Below, piece after piece: positions 1-8,164 of a stretch of 64,000 nucleotides of DNA (positions are counted from its first letter, which is position 1; each line of letters starts with the position of its first letter). The position numbers were made by a program, and so were the translations under genes. Origin of the DNA: JBFMFH01 sp040752275 (lineage in GTDB: Bacteria; Acidobacteriota; Vicinamibacteria; Vicinamibacterales; JAKQTR01); assembly GCA_040752275.1 (NCBI GenBank), contig JBFMFH010000062.1, forward strand, positions 137,676 to 201,675, written 5' to 3'. The notes below the pieces were generated by a model. The model was not told the origin of the DNA. It saw only the letters and a list, made by a program, of their open reading frames with translations, and ran no database searches.

Positions 1-2
1 CG

Positions 3-404
3 ATTAGGGAACTCATCGACTACGAGGCGTTCTGTGGGATGAGCGCCGCCGAGCCGCTCCCAGCCGAGGTGGCACCTGGGGAGCTTCCCATGGAGATCAC
101 CGTCGAGGAGCTGAAGACCAGAATCGACGGCGGCGAGCGCCTGACGCTCGTCGATGTGCGCGAGCACTACGAGCATCGGATCGTCCACCTGCCCGGTGCC
201 ACGCTGATACCCATGGGCGAGCTGATCGCGCGGCAGCAGGAACTGAACCCGGACGACGAACTCATCATCTACTGTCACTTTGGCATCCGGAGCCTCAAGG
301 CGGCGGCCTACCTGCGCCACGAGGGGTTCGAGAAGGCCCGGAGCCTGCGCGGGGGGATCGACGACTGGTCGAGGCGGGTGGACCGCTCGATGCCGACCTA
401 CTGA
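3..404 (+). CDS. C-terminal part of MoeB/ThiF-type adenylyltransferase with rhodanese domain (partial)
   Basis: The reading frame is open from the window edge, so the gene starts upstream. Residues before the first in-window ATG (position 39) read IRELIDYEAFCGM, the typical end of a MoeB/ThiF adenylyltransferase domain. A single rhodanese domain of about 100 residues follows, with the active-site loop CHFGIRS containing the catalytic Cys. MoeB-rhodanese (MoeZ-like) proteins adenylate and sulfurate small sulfur-carrier proteins such as MoaD or ThiS. Sulfur transfer fits the cysteine desulfurase operon next door and moeA/moaB further along. The adenylylation core cannot be inspected, so the carrier protein is unknown. 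Confidence 0.8.
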   Translation: MRELIDYEAFCGMSAAEPLPAEVAPGELPMEITVEELKTRIDGGERLTLVDVREHYEHRIVHLPGATLIPMGELIARQQELNPDDELIIYCHFGIRSLKAAAYLRHEGFEKARSLRGGIDDWSRRVDRSMPTY

Positions 405-429
405 CGTGAGAGGGCTCTGACCCGCGCCC

Positions 430-458
430 TTGACCCGGATTGCTGGTCATTCTAATAT
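430..458 (+). promoter_or_regulatory. Sigma-70 promoter of the isc operon
   Basis: A -35 box TTGACC (430-435) and a -10 box TAATAT (453-458) are separated by exactly 17 bases, close to the housekeeping consensus. It lies about 80 bases upstream of the Rrf2-family regulator gene and is the only AT-rich patch in this part of the window. Confidence 0.7.
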
Positions 459-480
459 AGGACTTGAGCGGTCGCATTTA
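455..480. promoter_or_regulatory. Probable IscR-type operator overlapping the isc -10 box
   Basis: The bases from 455 read ATATAGGACT, then TGAG, then CGGTCGCATTT. This approximates the type I IscR palindrome (ATA..GACT N4 AGTC..TAT). It starts inside the -10 box and runs over the expected transcription start, where a repressor would block the polymerase. Self-regulation by the Rrf2 protein encoded just downstream is the natural inference. The right half-site is degenerate. Confidence 0.5.
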
Positions 481-536
481 TTTCCGACCATGCTGGTCCG
501 GGAAGATCGCCAGCGGGTCAGGGTGCGGGCCCGACG

Positions 537-986
537 ATGTTGAGACTGTCCAAGAAGACCGACTATGCGCTCATGGCGATGGCACACCTGGCCGTCAAGC
601 CGGGGTCGTCGAGCGCCCGCGAGATTGCGGAGGCCTACGACATCCCGATCGAGCTGATGGCGAAGGTGCTGCAGCGGCTGACGCGGCGTGGGCTGCTCGT
701 CTCGCAGCAGGGCACGCGCGGCGGGTATCAGCTCGCGCGAGCGGCCGGCGACATCTCGGTGGCCGACGTCATCCAGGCGATCGACGGACCAGTGGCGGTC
801 ACGGCGTGCTCGGCCCATGCGGACCGCTGCGGGCAGTTCGAGAAGTGCAACGTACGGGACCCGCTGCATCGGATTCGCGAGGTCATCGTCTCGGCGCTGG
901 CGGCGACGACGCTCGACGAGCTCGCCAGCGACACCGCCGTCGCGCCCGCCGAGCCGGCGCGACTCCTGGCGGTGCCGGTGAGGTAG
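537..986 (+). CDS. Rrf2-family Fe-S-sensing repressor (IscR/SUF-regulator type)
   Basis: A 149-residue protein opening with MLRLSKKTDYAL, typical of Rrf2 regulators of Fe-S assembly operons. The N-terminal winged helix-turn-helix spans about residues 1-65, with a wing RGGYQLAR. Three cysteines at 91, 98 and 104 are the probable [2Fe-2S] ligands. Their spacing is C-x6-C-x5-C, one residue longer in the first gap than in E. coli IscR. It is the first gene of the isc operon and probably represses it when bound to a cluster, through the palindrome at 455-480. The name IscR is not assigned because SUF-type Rrf2 regulators look alike. Confidence 0.88.
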   Translation: MLRLSKKTDYALMAMAHLAVKPGSSSAREIAEAYDIPIELMAKVLQRLTRRGLLVSQQGTRGGYQLARAAGDISVADVIQAIDGPVAVTACSAHADRCGQFEKCNVRDPLHRIREVIVSALAATTLDELASDTAVAPAEPARLLAVPVR

Positions 987-1090
987 AGCCGGGTGTGTTC
1001 GTGTCGCGAGCGGTGCGGGAGGACGCGCTCGGAGGTGCCATGCCGGAGCCCGGGAGGGCTGGGGCGGGCCGAGCGAGCCGCGAGGAAGTC

Positions 1091-2308
1091 ATGCTGAAGT
1101 TCCCGATTTACTTCGACAATCACGCCACGACGCCGGTCGACCCGCGTGTGGTCGAGACGATGCTGCCGTACTTCACCGAACGATTCGGGAACGCGGCGAG
1201 CCGGAATCACCGGTTCGGCTGGGAAGCCGAGGAGGCGGTCGAGCACGCGCGAAAGCAGATTGCGGAGCTGATTGGGGCGACACCGAAGGAGATCGTCTTC
1301 ACGAGCGGGGCCACCGAGTCCGACAACCTGGCGGTGAAGGGCGCGGCCCACATGTACCGCGAGAAAGGCGACCACATCATGACCGTGGTCACCGAACACA
1401 AGGCGATCATCGACACCTGCAAGCGCCTCGAGAAGGAGGGCTTCCGGGTGACGTACCTCCCGGTGCGCAAGGACGGGCTGGTCGACCTCGACCAGCTCCG
1501 CGATGCCATCACGGACAGGACCACCGTGATCTCGATCATGGCGGCCAACAACGAGATTGGTGTCCTGCAACCCGTCGCGGAGATCGGTGCCATCGCCCGC
1601 GAGCGGGGCGTGCTCTTCCACACCGACGCCGTGCAAGCCGCCGGCAAGGTGCCGTTCGACGTCAACGAGATGCACATCGACATGGCGTCGCTCTCGGCGC
1701 ACAAGATCTACGGCCCGAAAGGCGTCGGCGCCCTGTACGTGCGGCGCCGGAACCCGCGTGTCCTGCTGACGCCGATCATCGACGGCGGCGGCCACGAGCG
1801 GGGCATGCGGTCCGGCACGCTGAACGTCCCCGGCATCGTCGGGTTCGGGAAGGCGTGCGAGATCTGCCGGCAGGAGATGGCATCCGAGAGCGTGTCTGTG
1901 CGCGGACTGCGCGACCGGCTCTACGCGAAGCTGACCGCCGAACTCGACGAACTGTACGTGAACGGCTCGATGGAGCACCGGCTTCCGGGCAATCTCAACA
2001 TCAGCTTCGCGTACGTCGAGGGCGAGTCCCTGTTGATGGGGATCAACGACGTGGCGGTGTCGTCTGGCTCGGCTTGCACGTCCGCCAGCCTCGAGCCGTC
2101 CTACGTCCTCAAGGCTCTCGGGACGGGCGACGAGCTGGCGCACTCGTCGATCCGTTTCGGCATCGGGCGGTTCAACACCGAAGAGGAAGTCGACTACGTT
2201 GCCGGCAAGCTGGTGAGCGTCGTGAACAAGCTGCGAGAGATGTCGCCGCTCTACGAGATGGTGAAGGAAGGCGTCGATCTCTCGAAGGTGCAGTGGCAGG
2301 CGGATTAG
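1091..2308 (+). CDS. iscS: Cysteine desulfurase IscS
   Basis: A class V PLP enzyme that removes sulfur from cysteine and passes the persulfide to IscU. From the chosen start the protein has 405 residues, the normal IscS length. Lys205 in SAHKIYGPKG is the PLP-binding lysine, and Cys329 in SSGSACTSAS is the persulfide-carrying loop cysteine. These correspond to K206 and C328 of E. coli IscS. The frame is open far upstream, but the ATG at 1091 has AGGAAG about six bases before it and begins MLKFPIYFDNHATTP, as in homologues. It lies between rrf2 and iscU in the operon. Confidence 0.96.
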   Translation: MLKFPIYFDNHATTPVDPRVVETMLPYFTERFGNAASRNHRFGWEAEEAVEHARKQIAELIGATPKEIVFTSGATESDNLAVKGAAHMYREKGDHIMTVVTEHKAIIDTCKRLEKEGFRVTYLPVRKDGLVDLDQLRDAITDRTTVISIMAANNEIGVLQPVAEIGAIARERGVLFHTDAVQAAGKVPFDVNEMHIDMASLSAHKIYGPKGVGALYVRRRNPRVLLTPIIDGGGHERGMRSGTLNVPGIVGFGKACEICRQEMASESVSVRGLRDRLYAKLTAELDELYVNGSMEHRLPGNLNISFAYVEGESLLMGINDVAVSSGSACTSASLEPSYVLKALGTGDELAHSSIRFGIGRFNTEEEVDYVAGKLVSVVNKLREMSPLYEMVKEGVDLSKVQWQAD

Positions 2309-2358
2309 TGCAAGCGACAGGCGGCGGGCGTCAGGCGACAGGGACGGGAGCTGGAGAG

Positions 2359-2784
2359 ATGGCGTATTCGGACAAGGTCGTTGATCACTACAACAACCCC
2401 CGCAACGTGGGGTCGCTGCCGAAGGGCGATCCGAACGTGGGCACAGGGCTGGTCGGCGCACCGGAGTGCGGCGACGTGATGAAGCTGCAGGTCAAGGTGA
2501 ACCCCGATACGGGCGTCATCGACGAGGCGAAGTTCAAGACGTTCGGCTGCGGATCGGCGATTGCGAGTTCGAGTCTCGCGACCGAGTGGCTCCGGGGCAA
2601 GACGGTTGACGAAGCGCTGGCCATCAAGAACACCGACATCGTGGCCGAGTTGAGCCTGCCGCCCGTGAAGATCCACTGCTCGGTCCTGGCGGAGGACGCC
2701 ATCAAGGCGGCGATTGCGGACTTCAAGCAGAAGCAGAACGGCCGGCCCGCGGCGGCGGGCGAGGCCATTCAGCAGGCGAAGTAG
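2359..2784 (+). CDS. iscU: Fe-S cluster scaffold IscU
   Basis: A 141-residue scaffold on which [2Fe-2S] and [4Fe-4S] clusters are built. The three conserved cysteines are C37 (in PECGD with D39), C64 (FGCGSA) and C107 (IHCS, with H106). The LPPVK motif at residues 100-104 is the site recognised by the chaperone HscA, which is encoded downstream. The N-terminus MAYSDKVVDHYNNPRNVG is canonical, and the start has a GGAG-type ribosome site. The C-terminal tail after residue 125 is Ala/Gln-rich and slightly longer than in E. coli IscU. Confidence 0.96.
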   Translation: MAYSDKVVDHYNNPRNVGSLPKGDPNVGTGLVGAPECGDVMKLQVKVNPDTGVIDEAKFKTFGCGSAIASSSLATEWLRGKTVDEALAIKNTDIVAELSLPPVKIHCSVLAEDAIKAAIADFKQKQNGRPAAAGEAIQQAK

Positions 2785-2788
2785 GGCC

Positions 2789-3133
2789 ATGGACAGCACA
2801 GCAGCGACAATCCAGATCACCGACGCGGCCGCGGCGCACATCCGAAAGCTGATGGCGAAGCAGGGCATCACCGAGGGCGGGCTTCGAGTCGGCATCAAGG
2901 GCGGGGGGTGCTCGGGCCTCAGTTACACCTTCAGTTGGGAGAGGGAAGCCAGGCTCGGCGACGAGATCATCGAGGGGCCCGGCGACATCCGGGTGTTTGT
3001 CGACAAGAAGAGCCTGTTGTACCTGCGAGGGACGACGCTCGAGATGGACCCGGCGCTCATGGGCAAGGGGTTGCACTTCATCAACCCCAACGCCAAAGCG
3101 AGCTGCGGGTGCGGATCCTCGTTCAGTGCGTAG
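2789..3133 (+). CDS. iscA: A-type Fe-S carrier protein IscA
   Basis: A 114-residue HesB/IscA-family protein that carries clusters from the scaffold to apo-targets. The three invariant cysteines are present: C41 in GGGCSGLSY, and C106 and C108 in the C-terminal CGCGSSF motif. It begins four bases after the iscU stop, so the two are translationally coupled. ErpA-type carriers have the same motif, but its position in the operon favours IscA. Confidence 0.93.
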   Translation: MDSTAATIQITDAAAAHIRKLMAKQGITEGGLRVGIKGGGCSGLSYTFSWEREARLGDEIIEGPGDIRVFVDKKSLLYLRGTTLEMDPALMGKGLHFINPNAKASCGCGSSFSA

Positions 3134-3215
3134 TGCGACGCGAAGGTGTCGCTGATCGGCATGGTGCTCGGACCGACATCCACGCTGGCCCCCAAGCGCC
3201 GGTTCGAGCCCGTCG

Positions 3216-3243
3216 AAGCCCCGCCGGGAAACCGGCGGGGCTT
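3216..3243 (+). promoter_or_regulatory. Perfect 12-bp hairpin with GAAA tetraloop inside the isc operon
   Basis: Bases 3216-3227 pair perfectly with 3232-3243 around a GAAA loop (a GNRA tetraloop). The hairpin sits in the only sizeable gap of the operon (3134-3344), between iscA and hscB. It is followed by TGCGTTTC rather than a run of T, so it is a poor intrinsic terminator. An mRNA-processing or 3'-end stabilising element that adjusts the ratio of iscRSUA to hscBA-fdx is more likely. Confidence 0.55.
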
Positions 3244-3344
3244 GCGTTTCCGGGAGTCGCCATCGGCGTGACGAGCCAGGCCGGCCTTCCCGCGGGCGGG
3301 AATCGCCGGGGCCGCGCTGCCGCAGACCCGGGTGGGGCACGTCC

Positions 3345-4055
3345 ATGACCAGCGAGACATCGGCGGTTCCCGTTCAACCGTGCCGGCACTGCGGAACCCA
3401 TGCGCCCGTCAGCGTCCATTTCTGTCCGCGCTGCGAAAAGATCCTGACCCTGGGGCGCCACGGCGACTACTTCCGGTTCTTCGGCCTGCCGCGGCGGCTC
3501 GACCTCGACCAGCGCGACCTCGAGCAGCGGTTCCGGGCCCTCAGCCGTCAGTTTCATCCCGACTACTATCACAACGCCTCGCCGGCCGAGCGTCTCGCGA
3601 GCCTCGAACGCTCCTCGTACCTCAACGACGCGTTCCGGACGCTCCGCGACCCAATCGGACGACTGGAGTACCTGCTGAGGCTCGAAGGCTTTGCGCCCAA
3701 GCAGTCGCGCGACGCAACGGCGCAGGTGCCTGCGGGCCTGCTCGAGGAGGTGTTCGAACTCAATGAAGAGCTCGAGGCCATCCAGGACATGCGGCTCGAA
3801 GGGGCGGGCGCCGGCCTGATTGCCGTCCGCCTCGAGCAGGCACGCCAGCCGGTCGAGGCGAAGCTCGATGAGCACAACCGGCGCCTCGCCGACCTGGGCC
3901 GCACGCACGACGCGCAACTCGACGCGGGAGACGACGAGGCGAGAACGACAACGCTCGCCACGCTCAGGACCCTGCTGCTGGAACGGACCTACTTGACGAA
4001 TCTGCTCTCGACCATCCGGCGGGAGATGAGCGGGGAGGACCCGGCAGGAGCATGA
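3345..4055 (+). CDS. hscB: Fe-S assembly co-chaperone HscB with N-terminal Cys4 zinc-finger-like motif
   Basis: A 236-residue J-protein that delivers IscU to HscA and stimulates its ATPase. The J domain covers about residues 40-115 with the HPD motif at 71-73, followed by the helical IscU-binding domain. E. coli HscB is about 170 residues. The extra N-terminus holds two CxxC pairs (C13/C16 and C27/C30), resembling the metal-binding extension of mitochondrial HSC20. The gene overlaps hscA by four bases (ATGA), indicating coupled translation. Confidence 0.93.
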   Translation: MTSETSAVPVQPCRHCGTHAPVSVHFCPRCEKILTLGRHGDYFRFFGLPRRLDLDQRDLEQRFRALSRQFHPDYYHNASPAERLASLERSSYLNDAFRTLRDPIGRLEYLLRLEGFAPKQSRDATAQVPAGLLEEVFELNEELEAIQDMRLEGAGAGLIAVRLEQARQPVEAKLDEHNRRLADLGRTHDAQLDAGDDEARTTTLATLRTLLLERTYLTNLLSTIRREMSGEDPAGA

Positions 4056-5920
4056 GCAAGGTCGTTGGCATCGACTTGGGGACCACCAACAGCCTCGTGG
4101 CCTTCGTCCGCAACGGCGCACCGGAGGTCATCGGCGACGAGTCGGGCGACCGGCTCCTGCCCTCGGTCGTGTCCATCGATGCGGGCGGAACGGTCTTCGT
4201 CGGCAGGGAAGCCCAACGGCGGCTGCTGACCGATCCGTCGCGCACGGCCTACTCCGCCAAGCGCTTCATGGGGCGCGGCATCGAGGACGTCGCCGGCGAA
4301 GCGAAGTGGTTTCCGTTTGGTGTGAGCGGTCTGGCCGGCGGCGTCGTGCACCTGCATCTCGGGGACCGCGACCTGACACCACCCGAGATCTCGGGGTTCA
4401 TCCTTCGCGAACTCAAACGACGCGCCGAGGCCTTCTTCGCCAGCGAGGGAGACATCGACCCGGAGGTGGCCGCCGCGGTCATCACCGTGCCGGCCTACTT
4501 CAACGATGCACAGCGCACCGCGACGCGGGACGCGGGACGGCTCGCCGGCCTCGAGGTGCTGCGCATCATCAACGAACCGACGGCGGCATGCCTGGCCTAT
4601 GGCCTGAATCAACGGCGCGAGGGCACCGTCGCGGTCTACGACCTGGGCGGCGGCACCTTCGACATCTCGATCCTCAGGATCGAGGAGGGCGTGTTCCAGG
4701 TGCTGTCGACCAACGGCGACACGAGACTCGGCGGCGATGACATCGACCGGCTGCTCATCGAGTGGGCCAACGCCGACCTCGGCCTCGACCCGTCGACAGA
4801 CGCCGAAGCGGTGCAGGCGGTCCGCAAGGCCGCCATCCAGGCGAAGTGGGACCTGTCCGAGTTCGGCGAGACAGAGATCCGGGTCGATTCGGTGCCCGGC
4901 CGAAAGGGAGGCTACAGCCGCCCCGTGACCCGCGCGGACTTCGAACGCCTCATCGCGCCCGTCGTCGAACGGACGCTGCGGCCGTGCCGCCTGGCCCTGG
5001 AGGATGCCGGCCTGGGCCCGGACCAGATCGACGAGGTGGTCCTCGTGGGCGGCTCGACGCGGATCCCGATGGTCCGGCGAGAGGTCGCCGCACTGTTTGG
5101 CCGCGAGCCTCAGACCGACCTGAATCCGGACGAGGTCGTGGCCCTCGGAGCGGCCGTGCAGGCCGACATCCTGGTCACCGGCCGCCGCGAGATGCTCCTG
5201 CTCGACGTCACGCCCCTCTCGCTGGGCATCGAGACGATGGGCGGCATCACGTCCAAGATCATCCTGCGCAACTCGACGATTCCGGCGAGCGGCAGCGAGA
5301 TGTTCACGACGTTCGTCGACAACCAGACCGCCGTCGACATCCACATCGTGCAGGGCGAGCGGGAACTGGTGTCGGACAACCGCTCCCTCGGCCGGTTCAA
5401 GCTGAGCGGCATTCCCCCGATGCCAGCCGGGCTGCCGCGCATCCAGGTCAGGTTCCAGATCGACGCTAACGGCATCCTGAGCGTGTCCGCCCGCGAGCTG
5501 CGCACCGACATCGAGCAGGCGATCGACGTGAAGCCGTCCTACGGCCTGACCGACGATGAAGTCGAGCGCATGCTGCTCGAGTCCTTCGAGCACGCGCAGG
5601 AAGACATCGACGCGCGCATGCTCATCGAGGTCCGCAACGAAGCCGAGACCCTGATCGCCGCCACCGACAAGACGCTCCGGCGGCCTGACTTCACGGAGAT
5701 CGCAAGCACGATGCTCGCGCCCGGGGAGGTCCCGGTCATCCAGGCGGCCCTCGCCGAGCTGCGGGCGGTGATGGGTTCGGCCGACCGTGAACTCATCCAG
5801 GGTCGCGCCTCGGCGCTCAATCAGGCGACCCAGCACCTGGCCGAGGTGGTCATGAACTGGACCGTTCAGCGTGCCCTCGCGGGCCGCGACGCCGACGAGG
5901 TCCACGCCAAGGGGCGATAG
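4052..5920 (+). CDS. hscA: Hsp70-family chaperone HscA
   Basis: A 622-residue Hsp70 specialised for Fe-S assembly. It uses ATP to pull on the LPPVK segment of IscU and help release the cluster. The N-terminal ATPase domain shows GIDLGTTNS, VYDLGGGTFDIS and VLVGGSTRIP, the three nucleotide-site signatures of Hsp70. The substrate domain begins near residue 385 with DVTPLSLGIET. Length and placement between hscB and fdx separate it from DnaK. It starts within the last four bases of hscB. Confidence 0.95.
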   Translation: MSKVVGIDLGTTNSLVAFVRNGAPEVIGDESGDRLLPSVVSIDAGGTVFVGREAQRRLLTDPSRTAYSAKRFMGRGIEDVAGEAKWFPFGVSGLAGGVVHLHLGDRDLTPPEISGFILRELKRRAEAFFASEGDIDPEVAAAVITVPAYFNDAQRTATRDAGRLAGLEVLRIINEPTAACLAYGLNQRREGTVAVYDLGGGTFDISILRIEEGVFQVLSTNGDTRLGGDDIDRLLIEWANADLGLDPSTDAEAVQAVRKAAIQAKWDLSEFGETEIRVDSVPGRKGGYSRPVTRADFERLIAPVVERTLRPCRLALEDAGLGPDQIDEVVLVGGSTRIPMVRREVAALFGREPQTDLNPDEVVALGAAVQADILVTGRREMLLLDVTPLSLGIETMGGITSKIILRNSTIPASGSEMFTTFVDNQTAVDIHIVQGERELVSDNRSLGRFKLSGIPPMPAGLPRIQVRFQIDANGILSVSARELRTDIEQAIDVKPSYGLTDDEVERMLLESFEHAQEDIDARMLIEVRNEAETLIAATDKTLRRPDFTEIASTMLAPGEVPVIQAALAELRAVMGSADRELIQGRASALNQATQHLAEVVMNWTVQRALAGRDADEVHAKGR

Positions 5921-5922
5921 CC

Positions 5923-6333
5923 ATGACGATCACGTTCATCATTGACGGCGAAGCCCGCACCCTGGACCTGGATCCGGCGGCGATGCCACACAGCCATCAC
6001 GGTCTGCCGGGGTCCCTGCTGGACATCGCCAAGAACCACGACATTCCTCTCGAGCATGCCTGCGGGGGGAGCTGCGCCTGCACGACCTGCCACGTGATCA
6101 TCCGCCAAGGCGAGGCGAATCTGAGCTCCATGGAGGATGACGAGGCCGACCGCCTGGAAACGGCGTGGGATGTCACGCCGCATTCGCGCCTCGGCTGCCA
6201 GGCGATCGTCCGCGGAGACGTCGTGTGCGAGATTCCCATGTACACCCGGAATTACGTCCAGGAGGGTGGCGCGATCCATCTGGGCAGATCCGATCGCGGC
6301 CGCAAGGACATGGACCCGGAGGTGCGGTCGTGA
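5923..6333 (+). CDS. fdx: ISC-type [2Fe-2S] ferredoxin
   Basis: A 136-residue adrenodoxin-type ferredoxin that supplies electrons for cluster assembly. Cluster ligands are C47, C53 and C56 within ACGGSCACTTC, plus C92 in RLGCQ. An additional C51 lies in the loop. The C-terminus extends about 25 residues past the usual end with a charged tail. It follows the hscA stop after two bases, and its own stop overlaps the GTG start of iscX. Confidence 0.94.
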   Translation: MTITFIIDGEARTLDLDPAAMPHSHHGLPGSLLDIAKNHDIPLEHACGGSCACTTCHVIIRQGEANLSSMEDDEADRLETAWDVTPHSRLGCQAIVRGDVVCEIPMYTRNYVQEGGAIHLGRSDRGRKDMDPEVRS

Positions 6334-6530
6334 AGTGGACCGACTCGGAGGACATCGGCATCGCGCTGCGCGAGAAGTTCCCGGAAGTGGATCCGCTGAC
6401 CCTGCGCTTCACGGACCTGCGCCACAGGGTTCTCGAACTCGACGGCTTCGACGACGATCCTCATGCGTCGAATGAGCCGAAGCTCGAGGCCATCCAGATG
6501 GCGTGGTACGAAGAGTTCAAGGACCGATAG
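6330..6530 (+). CDS. iscX: IscX (Fe-S assembly protein)
   Basis: A 66-residue acidic protein, the same length as E. coli IscX. It is a small winged-helix-like protein that binds IscS and iron and tunes the rate of cluster assembly. The start is GTG at 6330, overlapping the ferredoxin stop by four bases. The sequence begins MKWTDSEDIGIALREKFP and ends QMAWYEEFKDR, both characteristic. It is the last gene of the operon; a gap of about 120 bases follows. Confidence 0.93.
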   Translation: MKWTDSEDIGIALREKFPEVDPLTLRFTDLRHRVLELDGFDDDPHASNEPKLEAIQMAWYEEFKDR

Positions 6531-6653
6531 CAGGCGGACCCGCGCACCGGCCCGGCGACAGGTCAGACCCGGCGGGACGGATGAACGTCTAACCCTTCGA
6601 CTCCGCTGTGACGCGGTGCCGGCAGGCCGCGTCGCTCAGAGTGGACACGACGG

Positions 6654-7130
6654 ATGCGGCGCGCACTGGTTCTTCTGATCGCAGCGAACGTCGGCCTCCA
6701 GCCGGCCGTCGCCAGGGCGCAGTCCGCCCCGCCTCCATCCGTCGAATCCCTCGGCCTCTCGCTCGAACGCATTAAGCGAGGACTCGACGAGCGCCCGCCA
6801 ACCAAGGATCCGTCCGGACTGAAGCTCGACTTCTACGTCGAGGTCACCGCCCTGGCGCCGCCGATCCCCATCTTCCAGCCCGGCGAACTCACGACGGGAC
6901 CGGTGCCCTGGGGCGCGCCAACCCACGCGGACATCCTCAACATCGTCACCCCGCAAGCCTTCAAGTCGCCGGCCGTTCCGATCGGCACGTTGGCCATCAT
7001 GGGCATCCAGCAGCTGATCAAGATGGAGATGGAGCGGCAGAAACGCCGGAAGGCCGAGGAAGAGCGCAGGAAGCGCGACGACGAGCTGAAGAAGAAGTAC
7101 CCCTACCTGGTTGCGGAGCCGAAGAAATAG
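6654..7130 (+). CDS. Exported protein of unknown function
   Basis: A 158-residue protein with a Sec signal peptide (residues 1-23, ending VARAQ) and a mature part rich in Pro. It ends in a highly charged, probably helical segment (about residues 118-158, Lys/Arg/Glu-rich, with KRRKAEEERRKRDDELKKK). No family is recognised. It could be a periplasmic coiled-coil protein. It converges with the B12-binding protein gene on the other strand, and the two overlap by 28 bases. It stands alone after the isc operon, and no promoter is obvious. Confidence 0.6.
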   Translation: MRRALVLLIAANVGLQPAVARAQSAPPPSVESLGLSLERIKRGLDERPPTKDPSGLKLDFYVEVTALAPPIPIFQPGELTTGPVPWGAPTHADILNIVTPQAFKSPAVPIGTLAIMGIQQLIKMEMERQKRRKAEEERRKRDDELKKKYPYLVAEPKK

Positions 7131-8164
7131 CACTTCTCAGGCGACAGGGGGGTGCCTCGACTGGTCGCGCGAGACGGTTTCCCCGACGTACCGTCCCCGG
7201 TTGGACTCTCGGGCAGCGGGTGACGGGCTTCAGGGTGGAGCGCGTTCGCGAAAAGCGAGGCCGTGCGCGCCACCCGCGGCCCTGGCACCACGAGTTCCCC
7301 TCCGTACAACAGCACGACGCGTCCATCCCTGATTGCGGGAACGGCGCTGAGGGAGTGCCAGGGCTCACCCTCGGCGGCGACGACAGCCTCGGCCGGTCGA
7401 TTCGAGTAGTGCAGTTCGATGATGACCTCCGGCGCACGAGCCAGAATGGTCTCGGTGGTCACATCCAACGACTCGCGCTTCACGTCGGCGAACACGTTCG
7501 CGCCGCCGGCGCATTCGATGAGATCGTGGAGGAAGCCATAGCCTCCGCTCACCTGAACGGCGCGAAGCGAACCGGGCTCCCGGCCAATCACGAGCATCGC
7601 GCGGGGCCGGCGCAGGCCCCTGACCCGCTCCCGGACGGCCTCGAGCTGGCGGTCGAGCCGGTCCGCCGCAAGGCTGCCGGCAGAATCGAGCCCGATTCGT
7701 GCGCCAAGCTCGCGCATGGTCGCGCCGATGTCGGCAAGGGTGCCGTGGCGATAGGCATAGGTGGCAATGCCGGCGCGCTGGAGCTGAGTGGTGAGATCGG
7801 CCTGGCTGCCGTAGGTCACGACCAGATCCGGACGCAGCGCCAGGATTCGCTCGACGTCCGGATCCAGCAGAGCCCCGATGCGTGCCAGCCGCTCCACCTC
7901 GGGCGGGAAGTGGTCGTAGCTGCTCACGGCGACAACGCGCGACCCCGCGCCCATGGCGAACAGCATCTCTGTCACCGATGGCACGATCGAGATGATGCGC
8001 TGCGGCACCTGCTGGGCCGTGACCACAAGAGCCGTTGCGGCCAGAAGACTCGTTCCAACGAGAAGGCGACACCCTGCCAGAGAGGCCCGTTTCCGAACGG
8101 CCGCCCGAATCCCGAATCCCGGATCCCGAATCCCGGCTAGCACTTCTGCCTGATGAGCAGCCAC
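7103..8164 (-). CDS. Periplasmic cobalamin-binding protein, BtuF-like
   Basis: Helical-backbone metal-receptor family (PF01497) protein of up to 353 residues. After a signal segment ending near VVTAQQ, the mature protein reads RIISIVPSVTEMLFAMGAGSRVVAVSSYDHFPPEV, typical of BtuF. It would capture vitamin B12 and deliver it to the BtuC/BtuD-like transporter encoded immediately upstream. The start is unclear: only GTG codons are available (8164 or 8143), both overlapping the permease gene, and the first 20 residues are encoded by an intergenic heptamer repeat. The Thr/Ser-rich tail after residue 320 is also unusual. Confidence 0.82.
   Translation of the reverse strand: MAAHQAEVLAGIRDPGFGIRAAVRKRASLAGCRLLVGTSLLAATALVVTAQQVPQRIISIVPSVTEMLFAMGAGSRVVAVSSYDHFPPEVERLARIGALLDPDVERILALRPDLVVTYGSQADLTTQLQRAGIATYAYRHGTLADIGATMRELGARIGLDSAGSLAADRLDRQLEAVRERVRGLRRPRAMLVIGREPGSLRAVQVSGGYGFLHDLIECAGGANVFADVKRESLDVTTETILARAPEVIIELHYSNRPAEAVVAAEGEPWHSLSAVPAIRDGRVVLLYGGELVVPGPRVARTASLFANALHPEARHPLPESPTGDGTSGKPSRATSRGTPLSPEKCYFFGSATR
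8104..8136. repeat. GGGATTC-type heptamer repeat
   Basis: About four units of the 7-base pattern CCCGAAT (GGGATTC on the other strand) in tandem, one diverged to GGATCCC. The block falls inside the beginning of the BtuF-like gene. The same pattern recurs at 15909-15940, 16027-16067 and 17991-18022. Confidence 0.75.

Noticed and set aside
464..1090. In-frame extension of IscS upstream to 464
   Set aside because: It overlaps the whole Rrf2 gene in another frame. IscS homologues begin at the 1091 start, which has a ribosome site.
3216..3243. Hairpin after iscA as a rho-independent terminator
   Set aside because: No T-run follows, and hscB-hscA-fdx-iscX clearly continue the operon. A regulatory role is favoured.
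3989..5905. Very long open frame on the minus strand opposite hscA
   Set aside because: It mirrors a full-length Hsp70 in the opposite frame. High GC produces such shadows, and the translated sequence has no family features.
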